13,014 nt of DNA, taken from the NCBI GenBank assembly GCA_016938155.1, contig JAFGVF010000222.1, positions 1-13,014 of the forward strand, in the 5' to 3' direction. The position numbers and the translations under genes were made by a program. Origin of the DNA: Candidatus Cloacimonadota bacterium (lineage in GTDB: Bacteria; Cloacimonadota; Cloacimonadia; Cloacimonadales; JAFGVF01). Positions 5,936 to 13,014 of the stretch are shown one piece after another. Position 1 is the first letter of the stretch, and each line of letters starts with the position of its first letter. The notes beneath the pieces are model-generated. The model did no database searches and was not told the origin of the DNA. It saw nothing but the letters and a program-made list of their open reading frames with translations.

Positions 5936-8900
5936 TTATTTCAAAAGTATCATCTTCTTAGTATATGTATAGGTTCCTGCCTGCAATTTATAGAAATAAA
6001 CCCCTGAGCTGACATTTTTCCCCTTCTCATTAAGTCCGTTCCAAACCACATTATGATTACCAGATTCTCTCACTTCATTCACAAGAGTGTTGACCTTCTG
6101 TCCAAGAAGATTGTAAACAGTAAGTTCAACTTGAGTTGAATGGGCTAAATCAAAGCTGATGGTTGTTTCAGGATTGAAGGGGTTTGGATAGTTATCGTTC
6201 AGAGTTGTTTTCAGAGCAGGTTGTGTGTTCTCATCATTGGCAATTCTTTGGTCGAAAGTGCAATCATCGATAGCTAAGGCAACTGTTCCATCTGATACAC
6301 AGTTAATAGCGACTCTGACTCTTTGTCCGATATAATCGTTCAGTGAGAATTGATACTCCGTCCATGTTGTTGGTGGTTCGATAAACTCACCCGAAGAGAT
6401 TTGGATAAAATCGGCAGGGTTATAAGAACCTGTAGATACTAACACTCTGAATCTTTCCATCCCATAAGTCTCATCTACTGTTTTGGCAAAAAAGCTGAAT
6501 ACGGAATTCTCTGTCACTACATCATAGTTAGGTGAAATAAGCCAATCATTATTGTTGCTTCCCTGATTAGGATTTGCCGCAAAGGCACAAAGTTCTCTTA
6601 CTCCGGTATGAGCACCCCAGTTTCCACCAAGAGGTGGGATAGTTGCGGAAGGATTAAAAGTAATAAATGAAATCACGGAACCGTTTCCGGGGAAATCGGT
6701 ATTGATCTGATAGTTGTTGGTCTGGTCTAAATCAATACTTCTCCAAGGATAAATAGATTGTATGAAGTTTGCATAATCCTCAAAACCATCTGTCCAGATT
6801 GCCGGTACAAGGTTATAGTCAACAATTATGTGTTCTGAAAAAGAAGGTTCGGATTCTCCTTCGGCATACACAGCAGTCATAGTATAATCAAACTCACCTT
6901 CGGGGGCATTTAACTCTTCATAAGAAGTTGTTTCCCATCCCTGTAATTCGACCAACAGATCATTGTTCTTATAGATTCTGTAACTATCAAGGATGTAGGA
7001 ACGAGTATAACCAATATCAGTAAGCACTATTTCTATGCACCAATCGCCATCCCAATCCACAAGGGTATTGGCAGCTACCCAGCTATTATTTGACCAAACA
7101 AGATTACCTAAACCCTCATAGTTGGTTGAGCCGTCACTCCCGATAGGATTATTGCTTCCGGGACTGCACTCAACTGTTATCCATAGCTCTTCGTCGGGAT
7201 TGAACAAATAGGGGTTATCCAGAAGAACATCAGCTATTCCGTCAGAATTGATAGTCTCAACAATCTGCGAAGTTATCAGTTGCACGCCATCAGCACCTGA
7301 CTTAACATTAACGGTATAAGTAGCCTCCGGGTCTCCAGCATAGAATCTAACCCTGTGAAGATGAAGTCCATCATAATTGTCTAATGCACCTGCATTGTAT
7401 TTAACTGCAACCTCCAATGGGTCAACAGAAAGTCCGAAATAGTGAGTACAGAAGAGATTGGAGTAAGAAAGCTCCTCATAATCATAACCCAGCATATCAG
7501 GAATTTCCCATTCAAGCTTTACAGAGAGTGAATCTGTTACATAACCATTTAAGTATAAAGGAGGAATAAGCGGATTATATCCGGGTCCGTTCCAATACAT
7601 AAACGAGATATTCCCACCTGTTTCCGTAATATTCTCGATGGGACGCTCTGTAGGCTGATCTGTCGAAGTTATCGACCCCGGGTCTGTTTCATCAGTGAAG
7701 CTGTTTGCTGTCCCTTCCGGAAAGGGTGCACCGGCTGTGTCCAGGTCTCCGTTTGCAGCTTCGATCATCAGACCTTTATGTGTTGAGCAGTTCACATCAT
7801 TAGTACTTAGATGACTTGTTATATAATTGTGGTCAACATGATAGATAAGCAAACCATGCCCGGGGATAGAGTTATTGTATCCCGTTTGTTGTCTGTTTTC
7901 AAGGAGAAAGTACTCTCCTTGTCTTGGGGTTTGCACATAGTATGCAATATTGTTGATGTTAGAATTCTGAATGGTATAATTGTTTGGGATCTCAAGTTCA
8001 GTAAGCTCCATCCAATTAAGAAATGCCTTACTCCAGGGATTATGATGTGAAGGGTCCCACGACATGTTATTCCATGCCCCTGTTGACATTAAATCCCACT
8101 CTCCAACGCAATTTGTATCCATACCTGTGTTTGTATTGTAAAAATCAGGAATACCGAGAAGATGTCCGAATTCATGAGCTGCTACGCCGACTCCTGCCTG
8201 CATTCCAAAACTCCCGAGTTCTCCTACAATTGCATAATAGGAGATTGACATTCCGTCGACATTCATAGGTGCACTCAAATTAGCACAATGAGACCAGATA
8301 TCGGTTGAATTGCCTGAAGTTTCCTGACCTTGTCCTGCGTGAATGATAATAACACCTTCAATCTGCTGGTTATTGTTATTGTCGAAATTCGTAAGATCAA
8401 TCAATGCGTTAGCTTGCTGTATAGCAGAAGCAGCAAAATTTCTCCATTGTGTTTCGGTACCAAATCCCGCATGGGTTCCATTCACGGTAACGGTGGGACA
8501 GATCGTGGATGTTATGGAAAAAGTATTATATGAGTTTTCTTCGTAATAGCTTTTAAAGCAACCGACTGCATTCGTGGGAGTATTCATAAGATTATTGAAG
8601 GTGGAGGTATTATAAGTCATGCTCATATCGGTAAATTGAGCAGGAATAACCAATAAATTAACATTTCCCGAGTGAGGGAAGCTCCCAAGTCTTTGTAAAG
8701 AGTACGGCTCTCTCAATTCGGAAATTTGTCTATCACTGTACCAAAGATGAGCAGATACATTTATGAGAAAATTTTGCTCTTGAACATCTCTGTCCTCAGG
8801 GTTTCTGCCGACAATCCCTGAAACTACCAGGTCGCCAGTACTGTTGAGGATAGCATATTTTTTCCATCCGTTTTGATCTAAAAGAGTATATCCATCTATT

Positions 8901-9055
8901 GTTTCTGCAGCGTGTACCCATTCATCACCAATCAGTTTGATTTGAATCGAATAACCATCAGGTTGAGTATAGGAAATCAATGTGTTAGGAGCCGGTACAG
9001 CTTTCAGCAAGTAGAGTATAAAAATTAAGCTTAAAGCTAAAATGAGCTTCTTCAT
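5936..9055 (-). CDS. Secreted M6-family metalloprotease with C-terminal sorting domain, 1039 aa
   Basis: Large exported zinc protease of the M6 (immune inhibitor A-like) family. A signal peptide (1-21) is followed by a pro-region whose YTQPDGYSIQIKLIGDEW block is characteristic of these enzymes. The catalytic domain (about 125-410) has the zinc motif HEFGHLLGIPD (294-304) and the Met-turn WDLMSTG (320-326). Next comes an FnIII-like domain (about 500-745) apparently split by a roughly 160-residue beta insertion, then a choice-of-anchor-J/cleaved-adhesin-like domain (about 752-935, from WTDGFEDY to AIDDCTFD). A type A-like sorting domain closes it (953-1039: NYPNPFNPETTISF, YNLLGQKV, SSGVYFYKLQAG, KKMILLK). 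The sorting domain implies outer-membrane export by a type IX-like system and surface or medium location, where it would degrade proteins. GAGGTG lies 7 bases before the ATG, and a good promoter sits about 120 bp upstream. Confidence 0.93.
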   Translation of the reverse strand: MKKLILALSLIFILYLLKAVPAPNTLISYTQPDGYSIQIKLIGDEWVHAAETIDGYTLLDQNGWKKYAILNSTGDLVVSGIVGRNPEDRDVQEQNFLINVSAHLWYSDRQISELREPYSLQRLGSFPHSGNVNLLVIPAQFTDMSMTYNTSTFNNLMNTPTNAVGCFKSYYEENSYNTFSITSTICPTVTVNGTHAGFGTETQWRNFAASAIQQANALIDLTNFDNNNNQQIEGVIIIHAGQGQETSGNSTDIWSHCANLSAPMNVDGMSISYYAIVGELGSFGMQAGVGVAAHEFGHLLGIPDFYNTNTGMDTNCVGEWDLMSTGAWNNMSWDPSHHNPWSKAFLNWMELTELEIPNNYTIQNSNINNIAYYVQTPRQGEYFLLENRQQTGYNNSIPGHGLLIYHVDHNYITSHLSTNDVNCSTHKGLMIEAANGDLDTAGAPFPEGTANSFTDETDPGSITSTDQPTERPIENITETGGNISFMYWNGPGYNPLIPPLYLNGYVTDSLSVKLEWEIPDMLGYDYEELSYSNLFCTHYFGLSVDPLEVAVKYNAGALDNYDGLHLHRVRFYAGDPEATYTVNVKSGADGVQLITSQIVETINSDGIADVLLDNPYLFNPDEELWITVECSPGSNNPIGSDGSTNYEGLGNLVWSNNSWVAANTLVDWDGDWCIEIVLTDIGYTRSYILDSYRIYKNNDLLVELQGWETTSYEELNAPEGEFDYTMTAVYAEGESEPSFSEHIIVDYNLVPAIWTDGFEDYANFIQSIYPWRSIDLDQTNNYQINTDFPGNGSVISFITFNPSATIPPLGGNWGAHTGVRELCAFAANPNQGSNNNDWLISPNYDVVTENSVFSFFAKTVDETYGMERFRVLVSTGSYNPADFIQISSGEFIEPPTTWTEYQFSLNDYIGQRVRVAINCVSDGTVALAIDDCTFDQRIANDENTQPALKTTLNDNYPNPFNPETTISFDLAHSTQVELTVYNLLGQKVNTLVNEVRESGNHNVVWNGLNEKGKNVSSGVYFYKLQAGTYTYTKKMILLK

Positions 9056-9129
9056 AGTTCTTCACCTCGTCCTAGGTTGTTATGACTAAAAAGTAATCAT
9101 CCATATTTTGGAGTCAACTTTTATTATCT

Positions 9130-9172
9130 TGAGTAAGTCTTTTTTGTTTCAATGAGTTTGCTTTTGTCTCAA
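9130..9172 (-). repeat. Two adjacent imperfect direct repeats in the protease leader
   Basis: Plus-strand 9130-9152 and 9153-9172 both begin TGAGT and end TCAA around T-rich middles; they align with one 3-base gap. They cover the predicted transcription start of the M6 protease gene and the first part of its leader, where a regulator could bind. They could equally be simple AT-rich drift. Confidence 0.4.
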
Positions 9173-9173
9173 C

Positions 9174-9202
9174 ATTATAACAAAGCAGAGTGTTTTTTTC
9201 AA
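9174..9202 (-). promoter_or_regulatory. Sigma-70-type promoter of the M6 protease gene
   Basis: Minus-strand TTGAAA (9202-9197), a 17-bp spacer and a perfect TATAAT (9179-9174). The start would be near 9167, giving an untranslated leader of about 110 nt before ATG 9055. A TTGACT nearer the gene has no acceptable -10 partner. Confidence 0.65.
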
Positions 9203-9273
9203 TTTTCCTTTAAAAGTGTGTACAGAGTGTCTTCCCATAACTTTCATATCTGTTGAACATATGTGTCATGTTC

Positions 9274-9383
9274 CTCTCTTACGAGTCTCATAGGAGTCAC
9301 CTACGCCCCTCATAGAGGTCGCTTAGGCAAAGGCGTAAGAGGAACGAAGGAAAGGCGGAAGTTAGTCAAGAGTTATCCGAAAG
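9274..9383. repeat. Ten-unit degenerate array, 11-bp period
   Basis: Ten consecutive 11-bp units in one register. In the first five (from 9274, 9285, 9296, 9307 and 9318) columns 3 and 5 are C, column 7 is T and column 8 is A in every unit, as in GTCTCATAGGA and GTCGCTTAGGC. The units at 9329 and 9351, AAAGGCGTAAG and AAAGGCGGAAG, match at 10 of 11. The last two, at 9362 and 9373, share TTA starts and purine-rich ends. Within it, GTTCCTCT/CTTACG at 9270-9283 pairs imperfectly with 9334-9345. Bases 9322-9342 are the inverted copy of 205-225. The array lies between the PorV-like gene's stop and the protease promoter. Confidence 0.7.
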
Positions 9384-9393
9384 GGGATCCCCT

Positions 9394-9422
9394 GCAATAC
9401 TGTGGTATGCTAATTTTTTTTT
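9394..9422 (+). terminator. Terminator-like hairpin and T9 tract, plus strand
   Basis: GCAATAC (9394-9400) pairs with GTATGC (9405-9410) through six base pairs and one bulge, with a TGTG loop, followed by TAA and nine Ts (9414-9422). This is the form of a weak intrinsic terminator for rightward transcription. No rightward gene precedes it, only the 11-bp array, so it would matter only if that array is transcribed. On the minus strand the order is wrong for ending the PorV-like operon. Confidence 0.3.
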
Positions 9423-9452
9423 ATAAGGAAAAAGACAAGCGAAAGAGTACCT

Positions 9453-9464
9453 TTTGTTAACAAA
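9453..9464. promoter_or_regulatory. Perfect 12-bp palindrome
   Basis: TTTGTTAACAAA lies 40 bp downstream of the PorV-like stop. It could be a dimeric regulator site, but it is AT-rich and nowhere near a recognised promoter. Confidence 0.2.
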
Positions 9465-9503
9465 GCAAACTGAACTTACACGATAATATGGGCTGATTTG
9501 TGA

Positions 9504-10979
9504 CTACTCTTTAAAAACATCCTTAAGCTCAGGATTATCAGGATCTATTCGTTTCGCAATCCGCCAATTAGCATAAGCCTTTTCGGTATCCCCCATCCTG
9601 TAATAGATTGAACCAAGTTTGATGTAAGCCAGTGCCATATTCGGAGCAAGCTTGATCGCCATAAGGCATTCTTTTGCTGCATTATTGAGGTCTTGCAAGT
9701 AATAGAACTTTGTGGCTTTAGTAATATGAATCAAAGCTTCATTAAGATCCTTATAATCCTTGAGTTCTAATCTAACCGAATCCAATTCTTTTGCTTTTCT
9801 AAGATATTCATCCATAGATACACCAGTTAAAACACGGACAGTATCAACCACATAGACTGTATCACGAAGAATCTTTTCAATTTCGATATAGATTGTATCA
9901 ACGATTGTTGGCAGAGATGCAGGTTCTGCTTTAAAGGGTTCTTTAACAATCTTTGTTTCTATACGAGGTGGTATATTTGAAGCAAGTGTCTGTTCATCAG
10001 TTGTGGAGTTACCGAATCTGAACTCAAGACCAAGGAAATGATTACCGTACGGAATCTCTATTTCGGAGAAAATAGGATAACTAAAACCATAATCAATAGA
10101 TAGAGCAAGATTCTTAGTGTTTATCAATTTGTGTGAAGTTAAAGGGTCACGATAGCTTTGTAAATAATCTCTTTCAAAAAGCAACAAACCGAAACCGCAA
10201 GTAACCTCAGTATTATTGAAACCGCTTCTTAGAGCAAAGTTGTTAAATAATCTATATTCAGTACCAAACGAGTAGGTAAATTCATCGAATACATCATTTC
10301 GATACATCTTATAGTTTAGATCTGAAACGAGAAGCCATTGGGGTTTGATACGGTAGGTAAAACCAAATCCCACTTCACGAGGAACAGCATCTTCATTGGA
10401 TGTATCCAGTGCCAGAGAGGATTGGAGAATGTTTCGTCCAACAATACCCATTTGCATATCCATATTGATTAAATAAGCTGCACCGAGGTCAAAATCGTAA
10501 GCTTCTTTTGCATTCCCGTTATTTAAAAAGAAAGGGTCGTTTGCAGAGAATTCATTTGAGTCATATTCTACAGAATATCGATTTAATCCAGCTCCTATCT
10601 TAAGCTTGTCACCAAAGAGGAAAGTTCCTGAGTGGACACCGATTCTCAATTCTTGGTAGAGGTTTGAGTAAAAAGTTGAAGCAGAAACAGATGTTACACA
10701 AATAGAGGCAATGGGAAAGCCAATAATGAAACTGTTATAGCTTACATCATCGTTATCCATATTATAAATATAGAATCGAGTGTCGGTGAGAATTCCAAAA
10801 TCTTTCAGTTGAGTTAAAAGAGCTGGATTGTAGATGGAAGCAGAGAGATCTGTAGATTGTGCAATACCGGTACTACCCATGCTAAAGTTGCGAATCCCGC
10901 ACTTATCGAAGTTATAGCCAGATAATGGAGTAGCGAACAATGCAAGAAGGAAAGTTATGAGTATAATATTCTTTTTCAT
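9504..10979 (-). CDS. PorV/PorQ-like outer-membrane barrel with C-terminal TPR region, 491 aa
   Basis: Outer-membrane beta-barrel of the PorV/PorQ (UPF0164, FadL-like) type. A signal peptide (1-21, MKKNIILITFLLALFATPLS) is followed by the family's N-terminal block, GIRNFSMGSTGIAQSTDLSA then YNPALL (to about 55). Alternating amphipathic strands run to about 324, with typical pieces such as LGAAYLI, EVGFGFTYRI, GTEYRLFNNFALRSGF and a closing FLGLEFRFG. A Pro/Thr/Val-rich linker (about 335-390) leads to two TPR-like helix pairs (about 412-485, including MALAYIKLGSIYYRMGDTEKA). In Bacteroidota PorV carries proteins with C-terminal sorting domains to the type IX machinery. The TPR tail is not part of ordinary PorV (about 380-400 aa) and would lie in the periplasm. 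AGGAG sits 6 bases before the ATG. The gene is 12 bp behind a repeat protein with such a sorting domain, implying a cargo-partner pair. Confidence 0.78.
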   Translation of the reverse strand: MKKNIILITFLLALFATPLSGYNFDKCGIRNFSMGSTGIAQSTDLSASIYNPALLTQLKDFGILTDTRFYIYNMDNDDVSYNSFIIGFPIASICVTSVSASTFYSNLYQELRIGVHSGTFLFGDKLKIGAGLNRYSVEYDSNEFSANDPFFLNNGNAKEAYDFDLGAAYLINMDMQMGIVGRNILQSSLALDTSNEDAVPREVGFGFTYRIKPQWLLVSDLNYKMYRNDVFDEFTYSFGTEYRLFNNFALRSGFNNTEVTCGFGLLLFERDYLQSYRDPLTSHKLINTKNLALSIDYGFSYPIFSEIEIPYGNHFLGLEFRFGNSTTDEQTLASNIPPRIETKIVKEPFKAEPASLPTIVDTIYIEIEKILRDTVYVVDTVRVLTGVSMDEYLRKAKELDSVRLELKDYKDLNEALIHITKATKFYYLQDLNNAAKECLMAIKLAPNMALAYIKLGSIYYRMGDTEKAYANWRIAKRIDPDNPELKDVFKE

Positions 10980-10991
10980 TTCAATCTCCTC

Positions 10992-13014
10992 TTATTTCGC
11001 TAAAGCAATCGAGTTCAAATAAACTCTGCCGTTGATTTTTACCTGACAGATATAAAGACCTGCCTGGACAATATAATTTCTGTCATTCCGACCATTCCAT
11101 AGGGCTGATTTATATTGTTTATTGATATTCGTTCCTGGCTCAGTATAAATGAAGCTATCAATACTCAGAGAAGTTACCTTTTTCCCGTTATATTCAAAGA
11201 TAGTACATTCAATCTCATCAGCTTCTCTTTCCGAAGGGATAATAATCCTTGCTTTATCATTATATCCATCGTAATTGGGTGTAATGATATTAGGTACAAT
11301 AATAATTTTTTCTTTGTTCAACTCTCTAGCTACAGTTACATTAAAATTTGCAGTTGCCGATAAGTAATCGGGATTAGTTTTATCTGATGCAGAAACCTCA
11401 ATCAGTAATTGTTGTCCGGGATAGTAATTTTCATCGAGATTATGTGAAAGAAGGAAGCCAAGAGAATCGGGATTTGATGAATAAGGAATACTATCCAGAT
11501 TAAAGGTCATGATAGACCGATTGTTTATTTTGAGGTGAATCGACTGAGGCTCAATTCCTGTACCTTTATCTAAAACAGCAAGCTGAAGATAGCCATGTAG
11601 AGGTATCTCAATTCCCGGTAGAGGATTGATTTGAGCAAAGTATGGTTCAAAATTGTCTTCGATGATCTGGAAAGAGTAATGATCATTGAGTACATTGCCT
11701 ACATTATCGGAAATGGAGTAACTAATTGAAATTTCTGTACCTCCTGAAAGATTTCCTGTAACATATCGAACCTCAAAACCATCAAACAATTCATCGGTAG
11801 TAAATGTATTAACATGCATTTCGTTAATACTTAAATCAAAGGATTGGGGGTTTATTCCTGATAGGTCATCCCTGAACTTAAGGAAAATAATTGAATAGGC
11901 GTAGCCAGCTTCCCCATCATAGGGATTTGCAGAAACTAAATAAGGAGCTTCCAAATCGTTTATCGTAGTAAAATTATAATTCATACTCGCAGAATTATGA
12001 TTAGATGAATTATCCATTGCATAAACTTGTACATTTACTGTCTGATGATAATTAAAATTCTCTTCTGGAATATACTTCAATCTGTATCCTGTTGCATCCT
12101 GGGTTGTGATCTCCTCCAACTCGAAGGTTGTAATCTGAGAATTATTAACATTAAAGAGGATAGAATTGGGATTAATCCCTGTTTCAGCATCAAGAATATC
12201 TAAAAAAATTGATGTATCAACAGGGTTATCACTGCTCTGTGGAGCAGGGGTAAAACTACAAAAAAATGGTGCAACCAGATCATCATCGGCAATCGTGTAA
12301 CTATAAGTATAGTTGGATAAAACATTTGGTATTTCACAAAGGTCGGAAACAGAAACAACTACATTAATAGTTTCGCCATAATCAAAATCAGGATGATCCC
12401 ACCAAATCCGATAGTTAAATGAGCCGGACAGTTGCTCTGTTTCGGGAGTAATCAAGTTTGCATTAATATAAACTGCTAGAGTGGAAATATCAACACCAAG
12501 TCCTTCATCATGGACTTCAAAGGAGATTCGTTCGCTAGGAGTAGCTCCTATAGAGTTAGCTTCGGGGCTAAGGTTAAACAGATAAGGAGGTACTAAATCG
12601 GGAATAATTTTAAATCGGTAGGTAGTATCAAGTTGATTCGGTGTTATGGCAAGGTCAGTACAGATAATATGCACATAAACCCAGCTATCAATCTCGAATA
12701 CTTCGATTGGAGAATATAACACTTCATAATGATTAGTTACAAAAGTTGAGACAGCTTCATTAGAAACATCTATATCGTTAACAAAAAGCTGAAGAGATGT
12801 GATATCAACTCCGGTTAAATCATCTGCGAGTGAGAATGTAATATCTGTTTCACGCGGGACATTCAGGTTTTCATCAGCAGGATTTGAAGCTGAAATATAA
12901 GGAGCATCTAAATCAGGAATGCAAGTAAAGGAGTATTCCTCAGTAGGCATTGTGTTGACCGGATTGTTTAAATCTGCAGCAGAAATCGCCACTGTGACAA
13001 CACCATTGTATTGA
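10992..13014 (-). CDS. Giant Ig-like repeat surface protein with CHU_C-like C-terminal domain, N-terminus outside window
   Basis: The C-terminal 674 codons of a larger surface protein. Five repeats of about 100-108 residues begin DLDAPYISASNP, DLVPPYLFNLSP, DLVAPFFCSFTP, DLEAPYLVSANP and DNFEPYFAQINP. Each carries a D-x-x-TGI-x-x-x-S-I-x-L-x-IN core and ends in a beta-rich VSASD-type strand, like bacterial Ig-like adhesion modules. A sixth repeat is cut by the edge. The last 105 residues (VPNIITPNYDGYNDKARI, then LWNGRND, AGLYICQVKINGR) match the gliding-motility/type B sorting domain (CHU_C, FlgD-like). The frame stays open to base 13013 and continues the repeat (NGVVTVAISAADL), so the GTG at 12992 is internal. 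Likely exported by a type IX-like route and displayed as an adhesin or fibre. It is the first visible gene of a two-gene operon with the PorV-like barrel. Confidence 0.85.
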   Translation of the reverse strand, partial: QYNGVVTVAISAADLNNPVNTMPTEEYSFTCIPDLDAPYISASNPADENLNVPRETDITFSLADDLTGVDITSLQLFVNDIDVSNEAVSTFVTNHYEVLYSPIEVFEIDSWVYVHIICTDLAITPNQLDTTYRFKIIPDLVPPYLFNLSPEANSIGATPSERISFEVHDEGLGVDISTLAVYINANLITPETEQLSGSFNYRIWWDHPDFDYGETINVVVSVSDLCEIPNVLSNYTYSYTIADDDLVAPFFCSFTPAPQSSDNPVDTSIFLDILDAETGINPNSILFNVNNSQITTFELEEITTQDATGYRLKYIPEENFNYHQTVNVQVYAMDNSSNHNSASMNYNFTTINDLEAPYLVSANPYDGEAGYAYSIIFLKFRDDLSGINPQSFDLSINEMHVNTFTTDELFDGFEVRYVTGNLSGGTEISISYSISDNVGNVLNDHYSFQIIEDNFEPYFAQINPLPGIEIPLHGYLQLAVLDKGTGIEPQSIHLKINNRSIMTFNLDSIPYSSNPDSLGFLLSHNLDENYYPGQQLLIEVSASDKTNPDYLSATANFNVTVARELNKEKIIIVPNIITPNYDGYNDKARIIIPSEREADEIECTIFEYNGKKVTSLSIDSFIYTEPGTNINKQYKSALWNGRNDRNYIVQAGLYICQVKINGRVYLNSIALAK

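Noticed and set aside
9382..9393. Palindrome AGGGGATCCCCT as a regulatory site
   Set aside because: It falls at the end of the 11-bp array, away from any promoter; easily chance.
9263..9460. Rightward 65-codon open frame across the 11-bp array
   Set aside because: It reads through repeat DNA, has no ribosome site, and its product has no recognisable features.
12990..12992. GTG as the true start of the repeat protein
   Set aside because: The frame is open to the window edge, and the upstream codons (QYNGVVT) continue the repeat strand pattern; no signal peptide follows the GTG.

Overview
The window looks like a chromosomal segment of an uncultured, AT-rich bacterium of the FCB superphylum. 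Candidatus Cloacimonadota is my best guess, with Ignavibacteria-, Fibrobacterota- or Marinimicrobia-like relatives as alternatives. The grounds are a secreted M6 protease ending in an NYPNPFNPETTISF-type C-terminal sorting domain, a multi-repeat surface protein ending in a gliding-motility (CHU_C-like) domain, a PorV/PorQ-like outer-membrane barrel, AGGAGG-type ribosome sites and consensus sigma-70-like promoters. The lineage is inferred from protein style only, because the window holds no rRNA or tRNA.

Layout. Bases 1-840 hold no convincing gene, but contain short repeats and two arrays with an 11-bp period. Next comes a leftward Sel1-repeat lipoprotein or secreted protein (841-1752) with a near-perfect promoter. 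A gene-less stretch (1803-2546) carries another 11-bp-period array and a 157-bp MITE-like element with a strong internal hairpin. A rightward group follows: a pRiA4b ORF-3-like protein, translationally coupled (TAATG) to an unusual radical SAM/SPASM-like protein fused to a ferredoxin reductase-type FAD/NAD(P) module, then a Cys-rich DUF3795 protein. This group meets a leftward pair tail to tail with no spacer: a giant M6 metalloprotease (5936-9055), then a small SpoIIAA/STAS-like protein. A 448-bp gap (9056-9503) contains the protease promoter and a roughly 110-bp array of 11-bp units. Last is a leftward operon: a large Ig-like repeat surface protein, cut by the window edge, followed 12 bp later by a PorV-like barrel with a C-terminal TPR region.

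How they fit. The right half (protease, repeat protein, PorV-like barrel) reads as export and display of large surface proteins through a type IX-like route: two cargo proteins with different C-terminal sorting domains plus a barrel of the shuttle family. The left half is a separate small redox or modification group built around the radical SAM-reductase fusion. The most unusual non-coding feature is a family of degenerate tandem arrays with an 11-bp period. They occur in all three long gene-less stretches. Two of them share a nearly identical 21-bp core 9 kb apart in opposite orientation.
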